From Halobacteriales archaeon QS_4_62_28 (lineage in GTDB: Archaea > Halobacteriota > Halobacteria > Halobacteriales > Haloarculaceae), in NCBI GenBank assembly GCA_003021685.1, contig PXRO01000008.1:1-64000 (forward strand): a DNA stretch of 64,000 nucleotides, written 5' to 3'. The notes below the pieces were generated by a model. The model saw only the letters and a program-made list of their open reading frames with translations, made no database searches and was not told the DNA's origin. The position numbers and the translations under genes were made by a program. Shown here one piece after another: positions 44,008 to 53,014 of this stretch. Position 1 is the first letter of the stretch, and the number at the start of each line of letters is the position of its first letter.

Positions 44008-45573
44008 ATGCCAGAGACCACTGACGTCCTCGTCGTCGGGTCCGGTATCGCCGGTCTCGCGAGCGCACTCGCCGCCGCACGCGCCGGCCAGGACGTGCTC
44101 GTCGCGACGAAAGCCACCCGCCCGGAGGGGGCCTCCTCCTGGTGGGCGCAGGGCGGCATCGCGGTCGCACGAGACCATCCCGAACAGTTCAAGGAGGACA
44201 TTATCGCGGCCTCCGACGACACCGCCGACCCCGACGCCGTCGACGTCCTCGTCGAGAACGCCAACGACGCCGTCCGGGACGTGCTCGTCGAGACACTGGC
44301 AGTCGAGTTCGACAGCGAGGACGACGAGGAGTACGACTTCACCCGCGAGGCCGCCCACAGCGAGGACCGCATCCTCCACGTCGATGCCTCGACGGGCAGA
44401 CACATCCACGTCCCGTTTCTGAATTACCTCGACGACCACGAGAACATCGAACTCCGCGACGACACCGCCGCGCTCGAACTGGTCCGTCACGAGGGGCGGG
44501 TCCACGGCGCGATCCTCGAATCCGATGGGGCATACGAGCCAGTGTACGCCGGCGCGACGGTGCTCGCGACCGGCGGCATCGGCGACCTGTTCCCGCGCTC
44601 GACGAACCCCACCGGTTCGACCGGCGACGGTATCGCGATGGCCGCGCTGGCCGGCGCAGATCTCGCCGACATGGAGTACGTCCAGTTCCACCCGACGGTG
44701 TATACGGGGGGGCAAGCGGAGCGAGGCCCTCGAAAGGCGAGCGGTGAAACCGCGAGCAGCGAGGACGCCGATCCGTTCCTCGTCAGTGAGGCTGTCCGTG
44801 GCGAAGGCGGCCTGCTCCGGAACGGCGACGGCGAGCGGTTCATGCCCGACTACCACGAGGACGCCGAACTCGCCCCTCGGGACGTGGTCGCTCGCGCCGT
44901 CGCGACCGAACGCCGCGAGACCGGCGTGGTCACGCTGGACGTGGGACCGCTGGACTTTGCAGAAGCGTTCCCGGATCTCGTCGAACTGTGTGAGGATCGC
45001 GGCGTCGACTGGACCGACGGCATCCCGGTCGCGCCCGCAGAGCACTTCCTCTGTGGCGGCATCGACGTTGACGACCGTGGCCGGACGAGTCTGGATCGCC
45101 TGTACGCCGTCGGCGAGTGTGCCCGTACCGGCGTTCACGGCGCGAACCGCCTCGCCTCGACGAGTCTGCTCGAAGGACTCGTCTGGGGTCTGCGCGCCGG
45201 CGAGGACGCCGCCGGAGACGAGGCCGACCCCATCGAGGCCCCGGACCTGCTCGAACGAGACCCGGACCTGCCCGACGACTTCGCCCGCCAGAAGTTCCAC
45301 CGCCTGACCCGCGTGATGGACGAGTGCGTCGGCCTCGAACGCGACCCCGACGATCTGAACCGGGCGCTTGCCGTGCTGCGCCGACTCAAGGGTGAGGTCG
45401 ACGCCTACGTGCGAACCCGGACCGCCCGCTCATTGTACGAACTGCGCAACGCGACTGTGACGGCGCTGCTGGTGACTCGCCACGCCATCGAGAACGACGA
45501 GAGTGTCGGGACCCACTACGTCGTCGACGCGGCGAGCGAAAGCGAGACGCCGGAACCGCGGGCCGACGACTGA
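44008..45573 (+). CDS. nadB: L-aspartate oxidase
   Basis: FAD enzyme of 521 aa oxidising L-aspartate to iminoaspartate, the substrate of NadA. The FAD motif VVGSGIAGLASALAAA, SSWWAQGGIAVA, HIHVPFLNYL, QFHPT, GEGG and the catalytic region ending GEC.RTGVHGANRLASTSLLEGLVWG are present. Between FHPTVYTGG and DPFLVSE is an extra segment of about 17 residues (QAERGPRKASGETASSED) absent from the corresponding loop of bacterial NadB; its DNA matches a repeat also found at 48394-48422. It overlaps nadC as TGATG. Confidence 0.94.
   Translation: MPETTDVLVVGSGIAGLASALAAARAGQDVLVATKATRPEGASSWWAQGGIAVARDHPEQFKEDIIAASDDTADPDAVDVLVENANDAVRDVLVETLAVEFDSEDDEEYDFTREAAHSEDRILHVDASTGRHIHVPFLNYLDDHENIELRDDTAALELVRHEGRVHGAILESDGAYEPVYAGATVLATGGIGDLFPRSTNPTGSTGDGIAMAALAGADLADMEYVQFHPTVYTGGQAERGPRKASGETASSEDADPFLVSEAVRGEGGLLRNGDGERFMPDYHEDAELAPRDVVARAVATERRETGVVTLDVGPLDFAEAFPDLVELCEDRGVDWTDGIPVAPAEHFLCGGIDVDDRGRTSLDRLYAVGECARTGVHGANRLASTSLLEGLVWGLRAGEDAAGDEADPIEAPDLLERDPDLPDDFARQKFHRLTRVMDECVGLERDPDDLNRALAVLRRLKGEVDAYVRTRTARSLYELRNATVTALLVTRHAIENDESVGTHYVVDAASESETPEPRADD
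44715..44743 (+). repeat. 29-nt motif inside nadB, copy 1
   Basis: agcggagcgaggcNctcgaa followed by aRgcgagcg, differing at two positions from the copy at 48394-48422. It encodes AERGPRKAS within an insertion in the NadB loop. The same reading frame is used in both genes. Confidence 0.65.
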
Positions 45574-46394
45574 TGCTGACCGACGCCGATATCGGGCGCT
45601 GGCTTCGCGAGGACGTGGGTCACCACGACGTGACCAACGACGTGTCCGGCGAGACGACCGGGAGACTCGTCGCTAAAGAGAGCGGCGTCGCGGCGGGTAT
45701 CGAGGCCGCCAGCGCAGTCTTCGACTATCTCGACGTGACGGTGACAGAGCGCCGCGACGGCGGAACCACAGTCGAACCCGGCGAGGTCGTTCTCCGCGTC
45801 GAGGGGCCGGCACGTGACGTGCTCCGGGCCGAACGCGTCGCCGTCAACGTCGCCGGCCACGCGGCGGGCATCGCGACGAAGACCCGCGCCGCCGTCGATG
45901 CGGCACGGACAGTTGATGACAGTGTCGCCATCGCCGCGACCCGAAAGACCACGCCCGGCCTGCGCGGGGTCGAAAAGCGCGCTGTCGTTGCGGGCGGGGG
46001 CGACACCCACCGGCTGGACCTTTCCCACATGGTGATGATCAAGGACAACCACGTCGCCGAGATGGGCCTGGCGGGGGCTATCGAGCACTTCCAGGAGCGA
46101 GCTTCCTTCGCCACGCAACTCGACGTGGAGGTCGAACGCCCTGCGGATGCGCCACGGGCCGCCGAGGCCGGGGCTGACATCGTCCTGTTCGACAACATGT
46201 CTCCCGAGGAGACGGCGATGGCCGTTTCGCTGCTCGAAGAGAGTGACGCCGACACGCTGGCGGAAGCCTCCGGCGGGATCACCGTCGAGACGGTCCCGGA
46301 GTACGCCGCGACGGGCGTCGACGTGATTTCGATGGGGAGCCTGACCCACTCCGCGCCGACGCTGGATCTCTCTTTCCGGACCGGCCAGCAGTGA
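45573..46394 (+). CDS. nadC: Nicotinate-nucleotide pyrophosphorylase (quinolinate phosphoribosyltransferase)
   Basis: Enzyme of 273 aa that joins quinolinate and PRPP to give nicotinate mononucleotide. Seen: ATRKTTPGLRGVEKRAVVAGGG for substrate binding, HRLDLSHMVMIKDNH, EVEVERPADA, DIVLFDNMSPEE and EASGGITVETVPEYAATGVDVISMGSLTHS, all family blocks. Last gene of nadABC; its ATG overlaps the nadB stop. Confidence 0.95.
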   Translation: MLTDADIGRWLREDVGHHDVTNDVSGETTGRLVAKESGVAAGIEAASAVFDYLDVTVTERRDGGTTVEPGEVVLRVEGPARDVLRAERVAVNVAGHAAGIATKTRAAVDAARTVDDSVAIAATRKTTPGLRGVEKRAVVAGGGDTHRLDLSHMVMIKDNHVAEMGLAGAIEHFQERASFATQLDVEVERPADAPRAAEAGADIVLFDNMSPEETAMAVSLLEESDADTLAEASGGITVETVPEYAATGVDVISMGSLTHSAPTLDLSFRTGQQ

Positions 46395-46799
46395 CGTGCT
46401 CGCGGAAGGCAGCGAGGGCGGCGGTGCCCGCCACGCCGCCGACCCCGTCGTTTTCGCCGTCGATGCCGGCACGATGCAGGCGAACGACCACCGTATCCTC
46501 AAGCGTAGGATCGAGACCGGTCACGTCCCGCCGAGATACCTTGCTGTACTCGACGAAACCAGACCGTAATTCCCATTCGAGTTGGATATACTACCAAAAC
46601 TTCGCTTTCGGCACGGACAAATACGGGTTGTGGGAACTACATGCTCCGACTTGGACCTCGACTGCGTCATATGTTCCACCTTCTTTTCTCCTTCGTTACA
46701 TATCCTGGTGTATGTAGAGACTATCGCGTCGTCTCGTCATACCTCTGTCTGACGATAGCCAGAAAGTATATCTTAGAGGGACCCTCCTGATTCGTCTTG
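46395..46799. other. Intergenic region after nadC
   Basis: The first 170 bases stay GC-rich and read open on both strands: about 57 codons on the plus strand from a GTG at 46396 (ending RYLAVLDETRP) and about 80 on the minus strand from 46524 overlapping nadC. Neither shows a recognisable domain, so a gene is not called. From 46570 on the sequence is AT-richer and ends with the promoter of the next gene (gtatatctt at about 46766, 34 bases before its ATG). Confidence 0.5.
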
Positions 46800-48029
46800 A
46801 TGAAGTCGATTCATACCATGTTCGTGGTGGTGCTTCTCGTCGCGAGTAGTGCCATCCCAGTTGGAACCGCCGCAGCAACACAACAAAGCGAAGCCTACGC
46901 CGGCACGCACGTCGAGTTCGAGACGACAAGTAACGCGATTGTCGATTACTCGGTGAACGACACCACCGTCTTCGAGTCGGTGAAAGTCCAGTCACAGAGC
47001 AGTGCGGAGAGCCAGGGTGACGTCCAGGCAGGTGTCGGACTGTCGGCAGTCACCGGCATTGCGGGTGAAGCGCTGTCGGTCGAGTCCCATGAAGTCAGCG
47101 CGACGGTCACCGCCGAGAGCGGCGCGACCATGGAGGCCCACGACAACTCACATGGCATTCTCGTCGTCGAGTCGGGTGGCGAGTCACAGTACGTCACTGT
47201 CAACGTCTCCAGTTCGTCACAGGCCGAGAGCGAGAACGACCAGCACGTCCTCGTAACAACCGAGGACGGAACGAAGGGGTCGTTCATCGTCGTCGGCGAC
47301 GGCAACGTTACTGTCAACGACCGGGGCAACGTCTCTGCGAACCTGGGGAGTGACGGCACGCTCGTGTTCCGCTCCTACTCCGACGAGCGTAGCGAAGACG
47401 ATGAACAGAAAGAGCAGCTCATCTCCGAAGGGAAGGCGACCGCTGAAGTGTACGTGATGCAAGCGGGCGACCAGGGAAGTGAGTTCGCGGCCGATGTCGT
47501 GCAGTACGGCAACGATACGACTGTTGAGGTCACCCAGCAGAGTGAGGGCACGGTGCAGATGACCGCCGAGCGCTCCCAGGAACAGGGCAAAATCATCATG
47601 ACATCCGTCTCCGAGCAAGCGATCAGTTCCGTCGAGGACCTGCAGGTGACTGTCGACGGGGAGGCGGCCGCGGAAGCTTCGTCCTACAGCGACCTCGAGA
47701 GTACGAGCGAGAGCGACACCTCGAAGTTCCTCGTCCGTCAAGAGTCGAGCGCTCAGGCGAGTGCCGACGTGCTCGTCGCGGTGAATCACTTCTCCGAACG
47801 GCAGATCACGATGCAAGACAGCAGCTCGGACGACAGCGGAAGCGACGATAATACGACTACTGGGGATGAGAGCGACGGGAGCGACAGCGGTACAGCGACT
47901 GGAGAAGAAAGCGACGGAAGTGACGAGACGAATCAAGAAGCGACTGATGCAGGCGGGCCTGGATTCGGTATCGGTGTTACACTCGTCGCACTGATCAGTG
48001 TGGCGCTGTACGCGTACCGGCGATACTGA
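46800..48029 (+). CDS. Secreted PGF-CTERM surface protein
   Basis: Surface protein of 409 aa. It has a signal peptide (SIHTMFVVVLLVASSAIPVGTAAA), a beta-rich body with many Ser, Val and Gln and no cysteine, a Ser/Asp/Thr-rich stalk (about residues 345-385) and the C-terminal tripartite tail PGFGIGVTLVALISVALYAYRRY, the PGF-CTERM signal cut by archaeosortase A and replaced by a lipid. Several NxS/T sequons are present. The body matches no family I know. Starts at ATG 46800, preferred over the adjacent TTG. Confidence 0.82.
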   Translation: MKSIHTMFVVVLLVASSAIPVGTAAATQQSEAYAGTHVEFETTSNAIVDYSVNDTTVFESVKVQSQSSAESQGDVQAGVGLSAVTGIAGEALSVESHEVSATVTAESGATMEAHDNSHGILVVESGGESQYVTVNVSSSSQAESENDQHVLVTTEDGTKGSFIVVGDGNVTVNDRGNVSANLGSDGTLVFRSYSDERSEDDEQKEQLISEGKATAEVYVMQAGDQGSEFAADVVQYGNDTTVEVTQQSEGTVQMTAERSQEQGKIIMTSVSEQAISSVEDLQVTVDGEAAAEASSYSDLESTSESDTSKFLVRQESSAQASADVLVAVNHFSERQITMQDSSSDDSGSDDNTTTGDESDGSDSGTATGEESDGSDETNQEATDAGGPGFGIGVTLVALISVALYAYRRY

Positions 48030-48166
48030 GCAGGCAGTTTTCCCGTTATTTTGTTCGCGGAATGTCGCGTGTGCCAAATGTACTGGATAATCGGTACGTT
48101 TATCTGAATCTTGCAATACCTACACGTGGGAAGCAAGGGGATCGCCGTTCGCGGTCACAGGGACAC

Positions 48167-49045
48167 ATGTCGTCGGAAAACACAGGGACAGGAGCCAGAA
48201 ACGACTTTCTCCAGCAACCGCTTTCTTTGCACCTCGACGACTGCGAGTCGGTCGAGCAGACGCTTACGAACACGCGAGTCGGTGTGACCCGGATCGACGG
48301 TGAATCGACGACTATCGAACCCGTACAGGAGCGGGGCGCAGTTGCTGCTGTCACGGACAAACGGTTGCTGTTTGCCGTCGGTCGCGAGGAGCGAGCGGAG
48401 CGAGGCACTCGAAAAGCGAGCGACGACGATTTCACCGCATCGATCACCTACGATGCACTCGAAGCCGTCGAGAAGCGGACCGAAACCCTCACCCAGTCAC
48501 TCGTCGTCGAGGCGGCCGACGGGGTGACCTGGGAGTTTACTGCTCGCGAGCCATCGGCGGTCGATACCGCAATCGAGTGTGTCGAACAGCACATGGCCGA
48601 CCACGAACTCGCTGTCGCCAGGGGCCACCACGAAGCAGCCGAGGACGCCGGCGACGCGGCCCGCCGCGCCGAGGAACTGGAGGCCGCACTGGACGCCTAC
48701 CAGAGCGCCGCCGAGTTGCTCGGGACCGACAAGCGCCGGGTGACTGACGCGGAACGTGCGGCCCGCGAGGACGCAGAGGCGGTCATCGCGACGCTCGTCA
48801 CCGCACATCGCGACCACGGTGCCCAGAGCAAAGCGGCCGCAGAGTGGGAGTTTGCGGCCGACAACACGCGATCCGCCGACGAACTATTCGTCGACGCTCG
48901 TGAGGCCTACGACCGGGCACTCGAACTCGCGCGGGCGTATCCGCCGGGGGACCCCGAGACAATCGAACGCGAGCGAAACGAGGTCGTCGAGGCGATGGAA
49001 CCGCTCACAGTCGAGTCTGCCGTCGCCGACGCGACCGGAAACTGA
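48167..49045 (+). CDS. Hypothetical protein with PH-like N-terminal domain and helical C-terminus
   Basis: Protein of 292 aa. Residues about 25-150 look like a bacterial PH-like fold (VGVTRIDGESTTIEP, AAVTDKRLLFAVG, ITYDALEAVEKRTETL, VTWEFTAREPSAVDTAIECV); residues 160-290 are helical and Ala/Glu-rich. After FAVGREER is a short charged insertion AERGTRKASDD whose DNA repeats the nadB motif. The frame is open to 48062, but the ATG at 48167 gives a sensible start. Convergent with gpmI, the two stops abutting. Confidence 0.65.
   Translation: MSSENTGTGARNDFLQQPLSLHLDDCESVEQTLTNTRVGVTRIDGESTTIEPVQERGAVAAVTDKRLLFAVGREERAERGTRKASDDDFTASITYDALEAVEKRTETLTQSLVVEAADGVTWEFTAREPSAVDTAIECVEQHMADHELAVARGHHEAAEDAGDAARRAEELEAALDAYQSAAELLGTDKRRVTDAERAAREDAEAVIATLVTAHRDHGAQSKAAAEWEFAADNTRSADELFVDAREAYDRALELARAYPPGDPETIERERNEVVEAMEPLTVESAVADATGN
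48394..48422 (+). repeat. 29-nt motif inside the PH-like gene, copy 2
   Basis: Matches 44715-44743 at 27 of 29 bases and encodes AERGTRKAS between two predicted strands of the PH-like domain. The surrounding gcgagcggagcgag style is a common haloarchaeal low-complexity insertion. Confidence 0.65.
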
Positions 49046-50566
49046 TCACTCCAGCAGCGGCGTGCCCGTCATCGCCGGTGGTTGCTCGATGCCCATGAGC
49101 GTCAGCATCGTCGGCGCGAGGTCTGCCAGCGTGCCACCGTCACGGGCACTGCGACCGCCGGCGGTTCCGTCGGGACCGAGATAGATGAAGGGCACCGGAT
49201 TGAGTGTGTGTGCGGTGTACGGGTCGTCTTCGGTCCCCATGTCGTCGGCGTTGCCGTGGTCGGCACAGAGCAGGACGTGGCCGCCGGCCGCCGTAATCGC
49301 TTCGACGAGTCGCCCGAGTTGTTCGTCGACCGCCTCGACGGCTTCGATGGCAGCCTCGGCATCGCCCGTGTGGCCGACCATGTCCGGGTTCGCGTAGTTG
49401 AGCACCATCGCGTCCGGGTCGTCGGCCTCGATGACCTCGATTGCGGTGTCGGTCACCTTCGGGGCGCTCATCGCCGGTTGCAGGTCGTAGGTCGGCACGT
49501 CCGGGCTCTCGACGATCCGGCGGGTCTCGCCGTCGAACTTGATCTCGCGGCCGCCGTTGAGGAAGTAGGTGACGTGGGCGTACTTCTCGGTCTCGGCCAG
49601 CCTGAGTTGCGTGTGGCCGGTCTCTGACAGTACCTCGCCGAGCACGTTTTTGAGCTGGTTCGGCGGGTAGGCCACGGGAAGGTCGAACGTGGCGTCGTAC
49701 TGGGTCATCGTCACCAGTCGAACCGCCGGTGGGTCAGTGTTTGCTCCCCAGCCCTCGGGGCGGATGTCCCCGAGCATGCGGGTGAGCTGTCGCGCCCGGT
49801 CCGAGCGGAAATTGAAGAAGACGGCCCCGTCACCGTCCTCGATTGCCGGCCGGTCCTCGATCAGCGTCGGTTCGATGAACTCGTCGGTTTTCCCGCGCTC
49901 GTACGATTCGGTGGCTGCTTCGACGGCTGAGGCCGCGGTGTGCTCGGCCTCGCGGTCGACCATGGCATCGTAGGCCCGCCGCGTCCGGTCCCAGTTCTGG
50001 TCGCGGTCCATCGCGTAGTAACGCCCGCTGACGGTCGCGACGTGGCCTGTGCCCTGGGATTTGGCGTGAGCTTCGAGTTTCGTCAGATACCGTTCGCCAC
50101 CCGTCGGGGACGTGTCCCGGCCGTCGGTAAAGGCGTGGGTGACCGCGTCGGTGCCACGCTCTGCGGCGAGGTCGATCAGTGCGTGGAGGTGGCGCTGGTA
50201 GGAATGGACACCGCCGTCAGAGACGAGTCCCATGAAGTGGACTCGACCGTCGTGTTTCTCGGCGGCCTCGAACGCCGAGAGGAGTCGGTCGTTCTCGTAA
50301 AAGGTACCATCCGCGACGGCGTCGGTGATGCGGGCGGAATCCTGCTTGACGACTCGGCCGGCACCGATGTTGAGGTGGCCGACCTCGGAGTTGCCCATCT
50401 GTCCTACGGGAAGGCCGACGCGATGCCCGTGGGTTTCGAGCGTACTCGACGCGCCAACTGCCCGAAATCGATCAAAATTGGGTGTTTCGGCGGCAGCGAC
50501 CGCGTTCCGTACGTCCGTGTCTGGGTTCAAGCCCCAGCCGTCCAGAATGACAAGCCCGACCTGCAT
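49046..50566 (-). CDS. gpmI: 2,3-bisphosphoglycerate-independent phosphoglycerate mutase
   Basis: Metal-dependent glycolytic/gluconeogenic mutase of 506 aa. It starts MQVGLVILDGWGLNP with the first metal Asp, has the phosphoserine site MGNSEVGHLNIG, GLVSDGGVHSY, HAFTDGRDTSP, FFNFRSDRARQL and the C-terminal metal ligands in NYANPDMVGHTG and CADHGNADDM. Length and motifs are those of the bacterial-type GpmI, one of the two iPGM forms used by archaea. The frame is open to 50593; the ATG at 50566 is the family start. Confidence 0.94.
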   Translation of the reverse strand: MQVGLVILDGWGLNPDTDVRNAVAAAETPNFDRFRAVGASSTLETHGHRVGLPVGQMGNSEVGHLNIGAGRVVKQDSARITDAVADGTFYENDRLLSAFEAAEKHDGRVHFMGLVSDGGVHSYQRHLHALIDLAAERGTDAVTHAFTDGRDTSPTGGERYLTKLEAHAKSQGTGHVATVSGRYYAMDRDQNWDRTRRAYDAMVDREAEHTAASAVEAATESYERGKTDEFIEPTLIEDRPAIEDGDGAVFFNFRSDRARQLTRMLGDIRPEGWGANTDPPAVRLVTMTQYDATFDLPVAYPPNQLKNVLGEVLSETGHTQLRLAETEKYAHVTYFLNGGREIKFDGETRRIVESPDVPTYDLQPAMSAPKVTDTAIEVIEADDPDAMVLNYANPDMVGHTGDAEAAIEAVEAVDEQLGRLVEAITAAGGHVLLCADHGNADDMGTEDDPYTAHTLNPVPFIYLGPDGTAGGRSARDGGTLADLAPTMLTLMGIEQPPAMTGTPLLE

Positions 50567-50706
50567 AGATGAGGGGTCACAGGGGTTCCCCAAGACAGTT
50601 CGGGATTCGCCACTATCGGCGACCGTGTCGTCGTCCCCGTCAGCGGAAGGGGTCGGTCGTCGCCGCGAACCCCGAAGTTATACGTCTCGCTGGCAAGGCT
50701 TGTGGT

Positions 50707-51099
50707 ATGAGTCGGAGCATCATCGGCGACGAACTCGCTGAGAACCTCGTCACGACCGCCCGCACGGCGACTGGAGATAGCCTGCGATCAGTGACGTATT
50801 TCACCCGGGCGAACTTCGAGCAACTCTACCTTCGGGAGGACCTCGAGCAGGACGCCGACCTCAACGACTTCGTCGGCCACGAGTGGCAGGGGTACAAACA
50901 GACCGTGAACGCGTATCAGGAGTCCGAACTCGGCGACTACGAGTTCACCGTTCGCGCCTTCGAGAACGGCTATCTGTTGCGGGTCACCTCCGAGCGCTCC
51001 GGTGTTCTCATCACGACCGACGGTCTCTCGATGCAATCCTACGAGGAGATCGCGGAGGCCATCGGACGGATGCTCGAACAGCGATCTGACGACGACTGA
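50707..51099 (+). CDS. Conserved haloarchaeal protein of unknown function (DUF7522-like)
   Basis: Protein of 130 aa, acidic, with ELAENLVTTARTATGDSLRSVTYFTRANFEQLYLREDL and a C-terminal ERSGVLITTDGLSMQSYEEI. The DUF7522-type assignment is from memory. A TATA-like ttatacg at 50674 is about 28 bases before the ATG, so it is leaderless. Divergent from gpmI. Confidence 0.7.
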   Translation: MSRSIIGDELAENLVTTARTATGDSLRSVTYFTRANFEQLYLREDLEQDADLNDFVGHEWQGYKQTVNAYQESELGDYEFTVRAFENGYLLRVTSERSGVLITTDGLSMQSYEEIAEAIGRMLEQRSDDD

Positions 51100-51180
51100 T
51101 ACAGTAGGGTTTGCAAGTTTTCACTTCACCTGATCGCGCGCATGCAATCGGATAGAGCAATCGGTCGCAAATGCTACCAC

Positions 51181-51255
51181 ATACCGGTGGACGTACGCAC
51201 TGATACATTCAGCCCGGGGTCGCGAATCTCGTGACACAGTGATAGCCGGCGGTAT
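51181..51255. repeat. Palindromic intergenic element, copy D (degenerate)
   Basis: The left 34 bases (ataccggtggacgtac, then gatacattcagcc) match the left part of element C at 59991-60075. The right end ccggcggtat is an imperfect inverted copy of the left end ataccggtgg. It lies about 70 bases upstream of nurA. Confidence 0.55.
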
Positions 51256-51322
51256 TAGCCGGTCCGGCGGGAACGCCTCGACGGGGAACAATTCTTATAC
51301 GGTATCGGCGAAACCCACAGAT

Positions 51323-52573
51323 ATGACACTGGACCCGGTGCACGTCGACGGCATCGCGCGGCTGGCAGGGCAAATCGAGCAGGGCGTCGACGAGCAAGAC
51401 CACCGGGAGTTCGCAGAGACCGTCTGGCAGGAGTTTCTGGATCCACTGCTCGTCGAGGGAACACCGGTCCTGGAACCGATTGGCGAGCAGCGGCGTCTCG
51501 AAGTGGATATTCAGGACGCAGCGCTCCAGGAGACGCCGTTTCCGACCCAGCACGGCCTCGACTCGGGGACGATCAACCCGACGACGTTCAAGAACGGCCT
51601 CGTGCTTGACGTGGCCCAGGCCGCGATGAGTGCGGTCCCCTCAGATCTGGACCTGCATCGCGGTCGAACGATCATCATGACCGCCCACTCGAACGACGCG
51701 ACAGTGGCGCTGGACGAGGAGTGGCGGATGGACGACGAAGGGTACGTCCGCAAGCGGGTCCTCCAGACCCCGCGCGTCGACCGCTACGAGCAGGACGTGG
51801 TCCACGCACTCGCGCTGTATCTCTCGGAGAGTGAACACGCCCTCGAACAGGCAGACATCGTCGAGGATCTGCTCGTACTCGACGGACCGATCTACCCGAC
51901 CGGACTGCTGCAATGGGCCGATCACGACCCGGAACTGGCGGAGCTGCTGGTCAAAGACGACGTACTGGAGGTGGTCGAAAACTACGTGCGACTGGTCGAG
52001 CGGTTCCTCGACCGGGGGGTGCCACTCGTGGGCTTTGTCAAGTCGACGGGATCGAAGGCGATCACGCAGGCCGTTCGCCGTGACCGGGGGTCGGCACCGT
52101 GGGCAAACGACGCCGCTTTCTTCACCAAACTGCTGGAACGGCGTGACGAAGACGGCAAGCGCCTGACCGACGGGCTGACGTGTACGAACTGGTTTCGCTC
52201 GCGAGTGGGGATCGACCAGCCGCTCTCGACGGACGGCGACGCCCTCGGCATCGAGCGCGAGCGTTCCCCGGAGGCATACGAGGTCACGTTCTGTCTGGTG
52301 TACGACCCCCGCGAGGACCTGCTCTACCGCATCGAAGCCCCCTACGGCGTCACCCGTGACGACGACACCCGCGACGCGATCACTCACCAGTTGCTGGCAG
52401 ATGTGGCCGCAGAGCGAGGCCCGCCACTCGCCATCGTTAAGGCCGACGAACTCGCCCGGATCGGAATGGACGAGAAGGCGGCGCTCCGCGAGAAAATCGA
52501 GGAACGGTTCGATAGTGACCGCCAGCGCGAGTACAACGACACGCGCTGGGGCGCGGAGTTCGAGGATCTTTAA
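51323..52573 (+). CDS. nurA: DNA double-strand break repair nuclease NurA
   Basis: Mn-dependent 5'-3' nuclease of 416 aa that acts with HerA, Mre11 and Rad50 to resect broken DNA ends. The NurA domain covers most of the protein; the metal-site motif is GLDSGTINPTTFKNGLVLDVAQAA, followed by LDGPIYPTGL and GFVKSTGSKAIT, and the C-terminal PLAIVKADELARIG. The frame is open to 51239, but the ATG at 51323 follows the TATA-like cttatacgg (about 51293) by 28 bases. The partner herA is 1.4 kb further on, with two minus-strand genes between. Confidence 0.88.
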   Translation: MTLDPVHVDGIARLAGQIEQGVDEQDHREFAETVWQEFLDPLLVEGTPVLEPIGEQRRLEVDIQDAALQETPFPTQHGLDSGTINPTTFKNGLVLDVAQAAMSAVPSDLDLHRGRTIIMTAHSNDATVALDEEWRMDDEGYVRKRVLQTPRVDRYEQDVVHALALYLSESEHALEQADIVEDLLVLDGPIYPTGLLQWADHDPELAELLVKDDVLEVVENYVRLVERFLDRGVPLVGFVKSTGSKAITQAVRRDRGSAPWANDAAFFTKLLERRDEDGKRLTDGLTCTNWFRSRVGIDQPLSTDGDALGIERERSPEAYEVTFCLVYDPREDLLYRIEAPYGVTRDDDTRDAITHQLLADVAAERGPPLAIVKADELARIGMDEKAALREKIEERFDSDRQREYNDTRWGAEFEDL

Positions 52574-52917
52574 ACTTCCTGGCCGGCTTCCTGCACCTGG
52601 ATCACTTCCAGTTCGACATCGTCCTCGGGGACGCCCAGACGAGCGAACTGGGTCCTGACGTGGTCTTTCGCGGCCTCGATGGCGTCGTCCCGGCCGGCAA
52701 AGCCCCTGGGCATCGGCGATTCGAAGGCCACCTTGACCTCTTTGCCGTCGATTTGCTGTGACTGGCCGCCGCTCTCGACCTCGTAGAACGCGTCACACAC
52801 CCAGACATAGGGCGCGTCCTCGTCTGGCGCGCCCTTGAACGAGGGGGCTGGTTCGCCCTGTTCGTACAGCGTGCCGGTCAGTGCCGTCCCACCTGCCTGG
52901 CCACGGATTAGCAACAT
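52570..52917 (-). CDS. Conserved haloarchaeal protein of unknown function (DUF7113-like)
   Basis: Protein of 115 aa, acidic, starting MLLIRGQAGGTALTGTLYEQ, with DAPYVWVCDAFYEVESGG and a C-terminal helix-strand ending VIQVQEAGQEV. Family attribution is from memory. Its 3' end overlaps nurA by four bases in convergent orientation. Confidence 0.7.
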   Translation of the reverse strand: MLLIRGQAGGTALTGTLYEQGEPAPSFKGAPDEDAPYVWVCDAFYEVESGGQSQQIDGKEVKVAFESPMPRGFAGRDDAIEAAKDHVRTQFARLGVPEDDVELEVIQVQEAGQEV

Positions 52918-53014
52918 GGTGTGTGATACGGTGTCAAGGGGTAAAAGAGTCGCCCCGACAGGCTGTTATCCGGTCGACAGCGGGCGGCGGCACTGCCAGT
53001 GGCGAGCGAGTCGG

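Noticed and set aside
46279-46569. Overlapping open frames on both strands at the end of nadC
   Set aside because: Both are open because of high GC; neither shows a domain or promoter, so no gene is called.
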